Assembly: GCA_000961765.1 (NCBI GenBank)
Contig: LADT01000004.1
Coordinates: forward strand, 1-62,548
Length of the DNA stretch: 62,548 nucleotides
Direction of reading: 5' to 3'
Origin: Clostridiaceae bacterium BRH_c20a
GTDB taxonomy: Bacteria; Bacillota; Peptococcia; Peptococcales; BICA1-8
Shown: piece by piece, positions 35,322-43,149 of the stretch
Numbering within the stretch: the stretch's first letter is position 1
How the letters are laid out: each line of letters begins with the position of its first letter
Made by a program: the position numbers and the translations under genes
Notes under the pieces: generated by a model
What the model saw: only the letters and a program-made list of their open reading frames with translations
Told to the model about the DNA's origin: nothing
The model's database searches: none

Positions 35322-35954
35322 TTACTTAATAACACCTGGAGGCAACACAACTTTATTTCCATATTTTTCTTTGAAACCTTTTACCTTTTCAAGAAATATT
35401 TCTTCAGAAATTGACTTTTCAAAACCTACAGCTTTTCCTTCCCGTAATTCATACTTGCCCTGTGGACCACCCAATATTGTATATGTTACTTTATTATCAT
35501 CAATAGGGTTCCATTCTTTTAGATATAATAATTGTCTATACGTAGTGCCTGGGCTAATAGAATCTGTTACAAATTTATGTTTACCTATTTCTCCTCCCGG
35601 CACTCTAACTGTTACTACTTCCCCTTGGGGTAAGTCTCCTTTTAGATCCTTTGTGATCTCAAAAAAATAATCTTTGTAGATATATGGTAATTGCTTACTA
35701 TGGAAATCTTGGATTTCATATTTGGCTTCACTTACTTCAACTATTTTGCCAATAGCAACAAGGTCAGCATAGCCAAATATTTCTTCGTCATCAAACTTAA
35801 TATTAGAAGAATGTACATGGCCGATTAGATTTGATTTATTAATTTCATTTTCGGCAATCCTAGCGTTTTTATTAGCTCCTAGGGAGACAAGGAAAATAAA
35901 AGCGAGAAGAATGCTCAGGACAATTATAAAGTTAGATTTTTTCACATTAAACAC
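35322..35954 (-). CDS. Exported protein of unknown function, partner of the protease gene
   Basis: A 210-residue protein with an N-terminal membrane anchor or signal (about 9-26) and a mainly beta extracellular part (YFFEITKDLKGDLPQGEVVT, VRVPGGEIGKHKF). It has no Cys and no recognised domain. Its start is 3 bases after the stop of the matrixin-like gene, so they form one operon and probably act together outside the cell, perhaps as protease and inhibitor or substrate; that is inference. Confidence 0.75.
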   Translation of the reverse strand: MFNVKKSNFIIVLSILLAFIFLVSLGANKNARIAENEINKSNLIGHVHSSNIKFDDEEIFGYADLVAIGKIVEVSEAKYEIQDFHSKQLPYIYKDYFFEITKDLKGDLPQGEVVTVRVPGGEIGKHKFVTDSISPGTTYRQLLYLKEWNPIDDNKVTYTILGGPQGKYELREGKAVGFEKSISEEIFLEKVKGFKEKYGNKVVLPPGVIK

Positions 35955-35957
35955 CTC

Positions 35958-36518
35958 CTATGGATACATTATACGAGCTGGATTGTAATCATGAGAAGAT
36001 ATGGATTTTCTTTGACCTACATCAATATGATAATACATTAATGAGCTAGAATGGCTACTTTCATAACAATCATCTAATGAGTACCAATGGCCAAATTCAT
36101 GTTTCGTAACCGTCAAGAAATCAAATTTATCAGATGGTGGACTACTAGTTCCATAATGCCATGAGAGTGAAGTACTGTAATAGACATCACATTCTTCAAT
36201 ATATCCTGTATTTGGATTAACCCAATAATAAGTTGCAGCTGCTACTCCATAGGGAACCATGCCTCCCGGGTCAGGTCCTAATTGGTGGAAACTGGAACTG
36301 GATTCACTAAATGTAAAACCGGGTACTTTGCTGTTCCAGTCGCTAGCTGCTTCTCTTATTCTGTTATTTGCATCAGAGCCAGCATAAACAGGCTTAAAAT
36401 ATACTCTATTACTAGACCATTTATCGTTTGTATCAATATGTGCAGAGACGGTAGAGACCAATGCAAATTGTAGAATAAGTATTATGCAAATAGCTGTAAA
36501 TATTTTTTTTGTTTTCAT
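35958..36518 (-). CDS. Secreted matrixin/snapalysin-like zinc metalloprotease
   Basis: A 186-residue protein with a clear signal peptide (cleavage after VSA near residue 26) and a metzincin site: HEFGHWYSLDD, two His and Glu, with Asp as probable third zinc ligand as in snapalysins; SSLMYYH supplies the Met-turn. The glycine usual after the second His is Ser here. The ATG at 36518 has GGAGG seven bases upstream. It is divergent from the agr operon across 386 bases that hold the phased repeats at 36679-36731. Confidence 0.8.
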   Translation of the reverse strand: MKTKKIFTAICIILILQFALVSTVSAHIDTNDKWSSNRVYFKPVYAGSDANNRIREAASDWNSKVPGFTFSESSSSFHQLGPDPGGMVPYGVAAATYYWVNPNTGYIEECDVYYSTSLSWHYGTSSPPSDKFDFLTVTKHEFGHWYSLDDCYESSHSSSLMYYHIDVGQRKSISSHDYNPARIMYP

Positions 36519-36571
36519 TGGTTTTCCTCCTAACATTTTTTTAATAAACTTTTGAAAAATTATTTTATGCT

Positions 36572-36581
36572 CTTAAATAGA
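36572..36581 (-). promoter_or_regulatory. Single CTATTTAAG half-site near the protease promoter
   Basis: On the minus strand GTCTATTTAAG matches the repeat unit at 36679-36731. It stands alone about 55 bases before the protease start, with an AT-rich possible -10 just downstream. One 7-mer match alone is weak evidence. Confidence 0.3.
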
Positions 36582-36678
36582 CCTTGTTTCTTAGTTTCTT
36601 ATTTATTTGAGAGGCCTCTCAAAAATTATTCTTTGATTACACCTTACCAAATTAGAAAACTGCTTGTCTATCGATTCT

Positions 36679-36731
36679 CCTATTTAGCCTATATTCGTAT
36701 CTATTTAAGCCAAAAACAAGCCTATTTAACC
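36679..36731 (+). promoter_or_regulatory. Three direct repeats with 21-bp phasing, likely AgrA/LytTR site
   Basis: CTATTTAGCC (from 36680), CTATTTAAGCC (from 36701) and CTATTTAACC (from 36722) start exactly 21 bp apart, two helical turns. LytTR regulators such as AgrA bind pairs of 9-bp repeats with 12-13 bp spacers, which gives the same phasing. The site lies between the divergent protease and agr operons and could control both. Confidence 0.7.
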
Positions 36732-36904
36732 AGTTTATTTAGATAAAGTAGTAATGAAGAATTGATTGTTAAGGGATGAAAGCATGGAGGTTATCTTTGC
36801 GGCATTGCATAATGAGTCGAAATATGTAGTAATTTTTGTAAAGGAGTAAAAAAATTAAAAAAGAAATTAGAAAATAGAAGATTGTTATTATCACAGGAGG
36901 AATT

Positions 36905-37384
36905 ATGGTACATTCTATCCCCTGGTATATTGTCCTAACGGTTAGTATACCTGAAACTTTTTTGTGTTTGTCTCTTGGGTTTAGCCTTTTTAATGTACCC
37001 GTTAACAACAAAGATAAATTAATCTTATCTATTTTAGCCGGAATATCATCTTATATTATTAGGAAGATTCCCCTTCTATTTGGTGTTCACACATTTATAT
37101 TCCTAATATTTTTAGTCATATTAACCAGATTACTTTGCAAAATCGGCCTCATCCAATCTGTTATTTGCATTTTAGCAGGAATGATGATTGTAGGAATATT
37201 ACAAAGTATTACTTCGCCTTTGATTATTGATTTGTCCGGAATAAATGTAAATGAAGTTAGCGATAAGCCCTGGATAAACCTTATATTATTTCTACCTTCC
37301 GGGCTTATTATGACACTGCTTTACTATCTAATCAAAAAGTTTAATTTGATATTATACGATTTAAAAATTTACTATGAAGGTTGA
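36905..37384 (+). CDS. Membrane protein at the head of the agr operon
   Basis: A 159-residue protein with about five membrane helices and short loops. ACAGGAGG lies four bases before the ATG. Its stop overlaps the region where the next gene starts, so it is coupled to the sensor kinase, which itself has only two membrane helices. AgrC receptors normally have six or seven helices fused to the kinase; this protein may provide the missing sensor helices as a separate chain. No family name is known to me. Confidence 0.8.
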   Translation: MVHSIPWYIVLTVSIPETFLCLSLGFSLFNVPVNNKDKLILSILAGISSYIIRKIPLLFGVHTFIFLIFLVILTRLLCKIGLIQSVICILAGMMIVGILQSITSPLIIDLSGINVNEVSDKPWINLILFLPSGLIMTLLYYLIKKFNLILYDLKIYYEG

Positions 37385-37392
37385 TAAGTTTA

Positions 37393-38226
37393 ATGGAAAA
37401 TATATCCATCGTTTTAACAGTTTTAATGCAAACTTTTCTTATTATTGTTGTAAACCACTACATTTATATCCTTAATAATCCAGATACCTTAAAAATCTTA
37501 CTTCCTTTTATTAACCTATTGATGTTTTTGTTGGTAAGCTTTTTATTAATTTCAATTAAAAAACTAGAAATTAATGCAAGAAGAAAAGTAGAAATCAATT
37601 TATTACGGGACCATCTTAAACAGATTGAAAACCTACTCTCGTCAATGCAAACTCAAAAACATGATCACACCAAACATATCCAAACTTTACAGGCTATGGT
37701 CCATTTGGGGGAAATTGAAGCGGCAAAAAAATATATTGATGGTATTGCTGAAAATTACTGGTACATGCAGGATATCATTAATGTAGGTCATCCTGCTTTG
37801 ACAGCTTTATTAAACAGTAAGAGAAAAGTTGCGGAAATTAAAAAAATTGAATTTGATTTTAGCGTAAAATGTGATATTAGCATAATTCATATAACTTCCT
37901 GGGATTTATGCAGTATTATCGGCAACCTATTGGATAATGCGATTGAAGCAGTTACCAGCAATAATGGTCATAAACGGGTTGGTATGGAACTCAAATTGGA
38001 AGACAATAAGTATATGATTTATGTTTACAACAATGGTCCCACGTTAACTTCAGAAGAAAAAAGGAAAATATTTGAGCCGGGTTACACCACAAAAGATTCC
38101 ATCGGTAGGGGTTATGGCCTTTACCTGATACAAAAGCTAGTTGAAAATTATCAGGGGAACATCCAAATTATTTCAGAGGATAAGACTACTTTTATTGTTT
38201 CAATTCCCCAAAAGGAGAAATGGTGA
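37393..38226 (+). CDS. AgrC-like sensor kinase with GHKL ATPase domain
   Basis: A 277-residue kinase: two membrane helices (about 5-27 and 33-54), a Spo0B/AgrC-type dimerisation region with the phosphoacceptor His in QKHDHTKHIQTL, and a GHKL ATPase domain with N box NLLDNAIEA and glycine motifs near GRGYGLYLIQKLV. It would phosphorylate the LytTR regulator at 39128. ATG 37393 is preferred; a TTG at 37381 overlaps the previous stop. The short sensor part is unusual for AgrC. Confidence 0.88.
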   Translation: MENISIVLTVLMQTFLIIVVNHYIYILNNPDTLKILLPFINLLMFLLVSFLLISIKKLEINARRKVEINLLRDHLKQIENLLSSMQTQKHDHTKHIQTLQAMVHLGEIEAAKKYIDGIAENYWYMQDIINVGHPALTALLNSKRKVAEIKKIEFDFSVKCDISIIHITSWDLCSIIGNLLDNAIEAVTSNNGHKRVGMELKLEDNKYMIYVYNNGPTLTSEEKRKIFEPGYTTKDSIGRGYGLYLIQKLVENYQGNIQIISEDKTTFIVSIPQKEKW

Positions 38227-38861
38227 TGATTAAAGGTATTTCTAAAAATCTGGCCAAATGGATGGGAAATCAGTTGGCCTCTAGGGAAGATGAGTTAGAA
38301 GTATATGCTTATGGACTGGAAATTATTCTGGGTGGGATCTTTAAAATAGGGTTACTATTATTGATTGCTTCTCAGCTGAATATCTTATCGACCACTGTAC
38401 TTTGTACACTCGGATTTGTGGGAATCAGGTTTTTCGGCGGAGGAGTGCATTTATGTACTTACCCCAGATGTTTAGCAGGTAGTTTAACAATCCTATTAAT
38501 ATTAGGAAAAATTGCTGCTTTTAATTTAAGCGTGGATTTCCTTTTTATATTTATTTTTGCAACTCTCTGTTTAGGAGTTTATTCAATTATCAAACTAGTA
38601 CCTGCCGGCACCCATAAGAAGACAGTTACCGATAAAAAGCTAAGAACCAAGCAAAAAATTAAAACCTCTATAATATTCATTATCTATCTAGTTATAATAT
38701 TAATTTTTATGCGGTATCAACTAGTTTCTTGGGCTTTTTCAGTAGTTTTTGGGGTTCTAGCTAGCTTTTTCTTGATTACTCCTTTAGGTTATTTCTTTTT
38801 GCAAAGTATAGATAATCTTTTGGATTTATTACGTCAGAAACAAGGTACCCGGTTTGGCTAA
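38226..38861 (+). CDS. agrB: AgrB-like peptide-processing membrane protease
   Basis: A 211-residue integral membrane cysteine protease that in agr systems cuts the propeptide and forms its lactone ring. The catalytic pair is visible in RFFGGGVHLCTYPRC, with His and Cys seven residues apart, as in Staphylococcus AgrB. About five hydrophobic segments follow. The ATG at 38226 has GGAG eight bases upstream and overlaps the kinase stop. The propeptide gene follows at 38984. Confidence 0.92.
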   Translation: MIKGISKNLAKWMGNQLASREDELEVYAYGLEIILGGIFKIGLLLLIASQLNILSTTVLCTLGFVGIRFFGGGVHLCTYPRCLAGSLTILLILGKIAAFNLSVDFLFIFIFATLCLGVYSIIKLVPAGTHKKTVTDKKLRTKQKIKTSIIFIIYLVIILIFMRYQLVSWAFSVVFGVLASFFLITPLGYFFLQSIDNLLDLLRQKQGTRFG

Positions 38862-38983
38862 AAAGACTCTATTTTGTACGAAATGGACACGAATATGGGC
38901 TAAATAGACAAAACAGGGGGAAATTTAACTGAAATATCGAATTGTTTTATTGTAATTAAAATTAAAATAGGAAAGGAGGACGT

Positions 38984-39121
38984 ATGATGAAATATTTAAC
39001 AAAATTTGCTTTTGTTTTAGCCAGTTTAGCGGTATTGGTAGCCGGTATAGGAATTAGTCCCAATAGCATGTGGTTTTGTCACGAACCGGATATACCCCCA
39101 AGTTTAAGAAATAAGGATTGA
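38984..39121 (+). CDS. agrD: AgrD-like autoinducer propeptide, probable serine-ring type
   Basis: A 45-residue propeptide missed by length cut-offs. It has an amphipathic leader (MMKYLTKFAFVLASLAVLVA), a pheromone core NSMWFC, and the acidic, proline-containing tail HEPDIPPSLRNKD that AgrB needs. Aligned on that tail, the core SMWFC takes the place of CLWFT in the clostridial AgrD I remember, so Ser28 replaces the ring Cys and Cys32 becomes the C-terminal residue. AGGAGG lies upstream; the regulator gene starts seven bases after the stop. Confidence 0.88.
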   Translation: MMKYLTKFAFVLASLAVLVAGIGISPNSMWFCHEPDIPPSLRNKD

Positions 39122-39127
39122 GGAACT

Positions 39128-39853
39128 GTGGTCAATATTTTGCTTTTAGAAGATGAAGCTTATACAAGAAAGTTTTTTAAACAGCTTTTAATAAATAATC
39201 CTTTAACAACAAATATTTATGATACATCAAATTGTAAAGAAGCTATTAAATTGGCGAAAGAGCATAAACCAGAAATTGCTATGTTAGATATTGAACTTGG
39301 GTCAACAGAGGCTATGAACGGATTAGATGCAGCGAAAATTATCTCTAACCTTTTACCAGACACAATTTTTGTTTTTGTTACAGGTTATACCAAATACGCA
39401 GTTGATTCCTTTGCCGTGCATCCTTTTGATTATATTATAAAGCCAGTAAATAAGGATCGTATTACTGAGGTTATCGCTAAAATTGTTAGCCGCTTGAATA
39501 ATTCTGCTATTTCCAGAAAAGATAACAAGCTAACTTTTAAAAATAAGGATGAGACGTATTTTATTCATCCCAGGGATATTATCTTTATTGAAAGACAATC
39601 TAGAGATACCCTGGTCCATACTAAATATGGCGTTTATCCAGTCAATGACAATCTAACTAATTTCGAAGAAATGCTTGGTAATAACTTTTTACGGGTGCAT
39701 CAGTCCTTTTTAATCAATCTGAGCAAAGTCAAAATGATCAAAAATCTTGCTAACAGGTCTTTTGATATTGAGTTTTTGGGATATAATAAAAAAGCTTCTA
39801 TGAGTAGATATAAATTTGAAGAGTTCAAAGAAAAATTCGCCCCGTTACTTTAA
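39128..39853 (+). CDS. AgrA-like response regulator with LytTR domain
   Basis: A 241-residue regulator. Residues 1-120 form a receiver with the acidic pair in LLEDEA, the phosphorylation Asp in AMLDIELGS, and Lys in IIKPVNKD. Residues 140-240 are a LytTR DNA-binding domain (ETYFIHPRDIIFIERQ, FLRVHQSFLINLSKVK). The start is a GTG with GAGGA three bases upstream. It is the output of the agr cassette and the presumed reader of the repeats at 36679-36731. Confidence 0.93.
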   Translation: MVNILLLEDEAYTRKFFKQLLINNPLTTNIYDTSNCKEAIKLAKEHKPEIAMLDIELGSTEAMNGLDAAKIISNLLPDTIFVFVTGYTKYAVDSFAVHPFDYIIKPVNKDRITEVIAKIVSRLNNSAISRKDNKLTFKNKDETYFIHPRDIIFIERQSRDTLVHTKYGVYPVNDNLTNFEEMLGNNFLRVHQSFLINLSKVKMIKNLANRSFDIEFLGYNKKASMSRYKFEEFKEKFAPLL

Positions 39854-40066
39854 GGTAAAGGGGCCAATTTAGCTGTTATGAGCCTCCCTTCAATTTCTTT
39901 AAAAAAGAAAAGATTTGATTAAAGGTATTTTTAAAAGCCGACCCGATGGATGTTGACCCCCTAGTAGTAATTTTAACTTCATTTTGATGTATAAATAGAT
40001 TATAATACCTAAATAGGGGACAATAACATTTATTAGTTAATTTGTTAATAGTTGGGGTGAACATTA

Positions 40067-41509
40067 ATGAAAAAAAGATTTGTATTTTTCATAATCTTAT
40101 GTTTAATTTTGTTTATGTTTTCTTGTACAAGTAAGCAAAATGAAAATAAAAAAAAGGAATTTAAATTAGATTCAAGTACAAAGTCTCAAGAAGAATTGCA
40201 TATAATCCAAGCACCTGAAACTCCACAAGACTTACCTAGGCCAGAAATTGAAGTATTTAATACCTTAACTCAAATTTCTAACCCAAAATTAACAATGTAT
40301 TTGAAAAAATATCCTTTACTTTCATTTAAAGAACTACAGGTGTATTCACTTTCTCCTGGAGAAGAAGTTATAGTGCAATGTAATAAGGAGATAGATAAAG
40401 AAAGTCTTTTAAATGCATTTAAAAAAATAGCGCCTGATGAAGAGTGGGAATTGAGCTGGATTAATGGGAACATTGCAACTGTAAGCTTCTTTCCACCTAA
40501 TAATTTAAAGAAAACTTATCAAGTATATCTTAGAAACATCAAAAGTATCGATGGTGATGAGATTATTATACCTGAATGTATTGATTTGATTGTAGCATCA
40601 CAAACTAGTGTGTTTTGCATGAGCGATGATAATGGAAAAGAAGAGATAGGTAAAACTAATGGGGGCTTTATAGGTGGTAAAATATCCCCTGATGGTAAAC
40701 TTGCAGTATTTTGGGAATGGAGTTCTTATTTCGGAGATGTCGCTGAAGTACGTTATTGGCTTCAAAACTGGGAAACAGGGGATAGAGTATATTTAACCGA
40801 AAATGTCCCCCGTGGTATAAAATGGTATCCTGATAATAGTTTCCAGATTAGTAACAAGAAGTTTAATTCTGGTGGAGAGCTTATAAAAGGGGATTTGGAA
40901 GAGAAAATTATCATTGGGTTCGATATAAGTACAAATGGCGATTTATCGTATGTTAGTATTAGTGACCCAAAAGAAAGTGTTTATTCTCTTGATTTATTCT
41001 ACAAAAGGAATGAAGATACTGTTACTATTAAGAAATTCACATATCCAATATATTCTAAGAGTCACTTTCTATTATCTATGGATCCATCCTATAATCCTAC
41101 CGATAATAAATTAGCCGTAGTACATAATTCTTCCATTGATGATAGCGTCCTTTCATCTAATATTTATATTATAGATCTTATTTCAGGAGAGAAACAACTT
41201 ATATTTGAAGATGGAGAATATGTTTTATGGTCTCCTACCGGAGACTATTTAGCAATAGGCTACATAAATAATAAAATTGATATTGTTGCACTATCTGGCG
41301 AAAAAATAGGAAATTTTTCTGGTTATCATTTTAATTCGATTAAACAATGGATGCCTAATGGAAAATGTCTACTTATTGCAGATCCGACATATCGGAGAAA
41401 TATTTTTGAATTAATAGATATTTTTTCTAAAGAAATAAAAGAATATAAAGGGACTCCATTAGGTTTTGATTTAAATAATAATTTATATTATATTGAGAAA
41501 CCAGAATAG
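40067..41509 (+). CDS. Lipoprotein with TolB-like beta-propeller
   Basis: A 480-residue lipoprotein; the signal ends in FSC (about Cys20). An N-terminal Ig-like region (CNKEIDKESLLNAFKKI) is followed by propeller-like repeats (GGKISPDGKLAVFWEW, YVLWSPTGDYLAIGY, SIKQWMPNGKCLLIAD) like those of TolB/WD40-type proteins. The role is unknown; it could be a surface sensor or binder. It lies about 210 bases after the agr regulator, beyond a possible promoter, and may be part of an accessory segment. Confidence 0.8.
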   Translation: MKKRFVFFIILCLILFMFSCTSKQNENKKKEFKLDSSTKSQEELHIIQAPETPQDLPRPEIEVFNTLTQISNPKLTMYLKKYPLLSFKELQVYSLSPGEEVIVQCNKEIDKESLLNAFKKIAPDEEWELSWINGNIATVSFFPPNNLKKTYQVYLRNIKSIDGDEIIIPECIDLIVASQTSVFCMSDDNGKEEIGKTNGGFIGGKISPDGKLAVFWEWSSYFGDVAEVRYWLQNWETGDRVYLTENVPRGIKWYPDNSFQISNKKFNSGGELIKGDLEEKIIIGFDISTNGDLSYVSISDPKESVYSLDLFYKRNEDTVTIKKFTYPIYSKSHFLLSMDPSYNPTDNKLAVVHNSSIDDSVLSSNIYIIDLISGEKQLIFEDGEYVLWSPTGDYLAIGYINNKIDIVALSGEKIGNFSGYHFNSIKQWMPNGKCLLIADPTYRRNIFELIDIFSKEIKEYKGTPLGFDLNNNLYYIEKPE

Positions 41510-41710
41510 ATTATAATAGATTACTTTAAAGGATAGAACACAGCAAATAAAAAACAGAGTAATTGTTGCAAGATAAAAATACAGAGGATACAATTGTACC
41601 CCCTGAAAATAGTAAACTATACTTTAAAAAAATAGATAGTGATACTGATAGCGTACCTTAGCACGCCTCCGATTTACCCCTTTTCAGCGCCTAGCTTTGC
41701 TCGCATTTGA
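41510..41710. other. AT-rich spacer, no gene
   Basis: No supported gene. The sequence is AT-rich with only short chance open frames. It leads into the 122-bp repeat at 41711-41832, preceded by TTTCAGCGCCTAGCTTTGCTC. Confidence 0.5.
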
Positions 41711-41832
41711 CCAGCTCTAGCTCTATATAATGGGGACACACCTGCTCCTTTTGCAGGTGTGTCCCCGTTCCTATTTTCGACTGCGGCCTTAGGCTTAAAA
41801 TATGCCTAGCTATCCATCCCTTTTGAACTGCC
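41711..41832. repeat. 122-bp dispersed repeat, copy 2
   Basis: The counterpart of 33125-33246, same orientation and length. Its inner palindrome is a perfect pair, GGGGACACACCTGC and GCAGGTGTGTCCCC, around a 7-nt loop. The rest of the spacer to the MscS gene is pyrimidine-rich and without a gene. Confidence 0.85.
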
Positions 41833-41973
41833 TTTTCATTTTCACCTTTACACTATTTTCACTTTTCACTCTTACCTTTTCTTATTCACTTTTTTACTTT
41901 TTTAAAAATTTGGGAGGATTTTCGTTATGCATTTATCGAAAAATATTAATAAATACAGTTAGGGAGGAAAAGC

Positions 41974-43077
41974 ATGAGTTTCTGGGAAGATATTTTAAGC
42001 CTTTTGGAAGAGTTTGTTTTTAGTGAGAGCATGTGGAGAATAGCAGGTGCTATTGGAACCATTATTCTTACTTTACTATTAAGACAGGTGTTTGTAAAAT
42101 TCATCGTTGGTTTATTTAAGAAGTTTACAAGAAAAACAAAAAGTAATATTGATGATCAACTTCTTGAGATACTTGAGAAGCCGGCCCGCTTCGCATTTAT
42201 TATTTTAGGCATTTACCTCGCCGGACAGATTATTGAGTTTTCGCTTAATGTTCAGTTTTTTATTGGTAGAGTAACACGTTCATTAATTCTTTTTACCCTG
42301 TTTTGGGCAGCCTATCGGACTGCAACTACTTTTAGTATTTTATTTAAAAAGTTTACTGAGAATACTGAAACAAAGTTTGATGACATGCTGGCATCATTTT
42401 TAACTAATGGCCTTAAGGCAATGATTATAATAATCGGGAGTATTACAATTGTCCAGGTATGGTTTGAAGAAATTGCAGGCATCCTTACCGGTCTAGGTCT
42501 TGGAGGTCTCGCCTTTGCTCTTGCTGCCAAGGATACAGCCGCCAATCTCTTTGGGAGCATTACTATAATGATTGACCGACCCTTTGCAATAGGTGATTGG
42601 ATTCAAACACCTCATGTAGAAGGAACAGTAGAAGAAATGGGGTTCAGAAGTACCAGGGTGCGAACCTTCGCCCAAGCACTTGTTACAATTCCCAACTCTG
42701 TGATGGGTAATGATCCTATTACTAACTGGTCAAGAATGGGTAAGAGAAGAATAAGCTACAGACTTGGGGTCACCTACAGCACCACATCTGAACAGATGAG
42801 AGAATGTGTAGCACGACTGAGAGGAATGCTTGAAGGACACCCGGAAGTTCATCCCCAGACAATTTTTGTGTATTTTGAAAGATTTGGAGATAGTGCCCTC
42901 GAAATTTTTCTTTACTTTTTCACCAATACAACAAACTGGCAAGAATTTCTGGAAGTTCAGGAGGATATTAATCTTAAAATAATGGATATTATTAAAGAAC
43001 TTGATCTATCGGTGGCATTCCCCTCAAGGAGCATATATATTGAAAACACCGATAAAAAACTAGTGGCCAATAGCTAA
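41974..43077 (+). CDS. MscS-family mechanosensitive channel
   Basis: A 367-residue small-conductance channel with three to four N-terminal helices. The pore helix is GILTGLGLGGLAFALAAKDT, rich in Gly and Ala as in MscS TM3, followed by the beta domain start NLFGSITIMIDRPFAIGDWI. It would release solutes on hypo-osmotic shock. AGGGAGGA precedes the ATG. It is monocistronic and convergent with the dsr operon. Confidence 0.95.
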   Translation: MSFWEDILSLLEEFVFSESMWRIAGAIGTIILTLLLRQVFVKFIVGLFKKFTRKTKSNIDDQLLEILEKPARFAFIILGIYLAGQIIEFSLNVQFFIGRVTRSLILFTLFWAAYRTATTFSILFKKFTENTETKFDDMLASFLTNGLKAMIIIIGSITIVQVWFEEIAGILTGLGLGGLAFALAAKDTAANLFGSITIMIDRPFAIGDWIQTPHVEGTVEEMGFRSTRVRTFAQALVTIPNSVMGNDPITNWSRMGKRRISYRLGVTYSTTSEQMRECVARLRGMLEGHPEVHPQTIFVYFERFGDSALEIFLYFFTNTTNWQEFLEVQEDINLKIMDIIKELDLSVAFPSRSIYIENTDKKLVANS

Positions 43078-43111
43078 GATTGTCAATCTTAGTGTTTAAT
43101 CGAACTCACTA

Positions 43112-43141
43112 AATAAACCCTGCCGCCAGGCAGGGTCTATT
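43112..43141. terminator. Bidirectional terminator between mscS and dsrM
   Basis: ACCCTGCC and GGCAGGGT form a GC-rich stem, with A/T flanks on both sides, between two convergent genes. Confidence 0.7.
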
Positions 43142-43149
43142 AGACATCA

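Noticed and set aside
39998-40020. A second phased CTATTTA pair between the regulator and lipoprotein genes
   Set aside because: Two CTATTTA words occur on the minus strand but are 18 bp apart, not 21, and sit in very AT-rich DNA.
39876-40064. Possible PSM-like peptide ending GSAFKNTFNQIFSFLKKLKG
   Set aside because: The amphipathic tail near the agr operon was tempting, but there is no ribosome site at a short start, and the frame overlaps a likely promoter. Kept out for lack of support.
41802-42023. 73-codon plus-strand frame before mscS
   Set aside because: It begins in the 122-bp repeat, overlaps the mscS start in another frame and has poor composition (Phe/Leu/Ser only).
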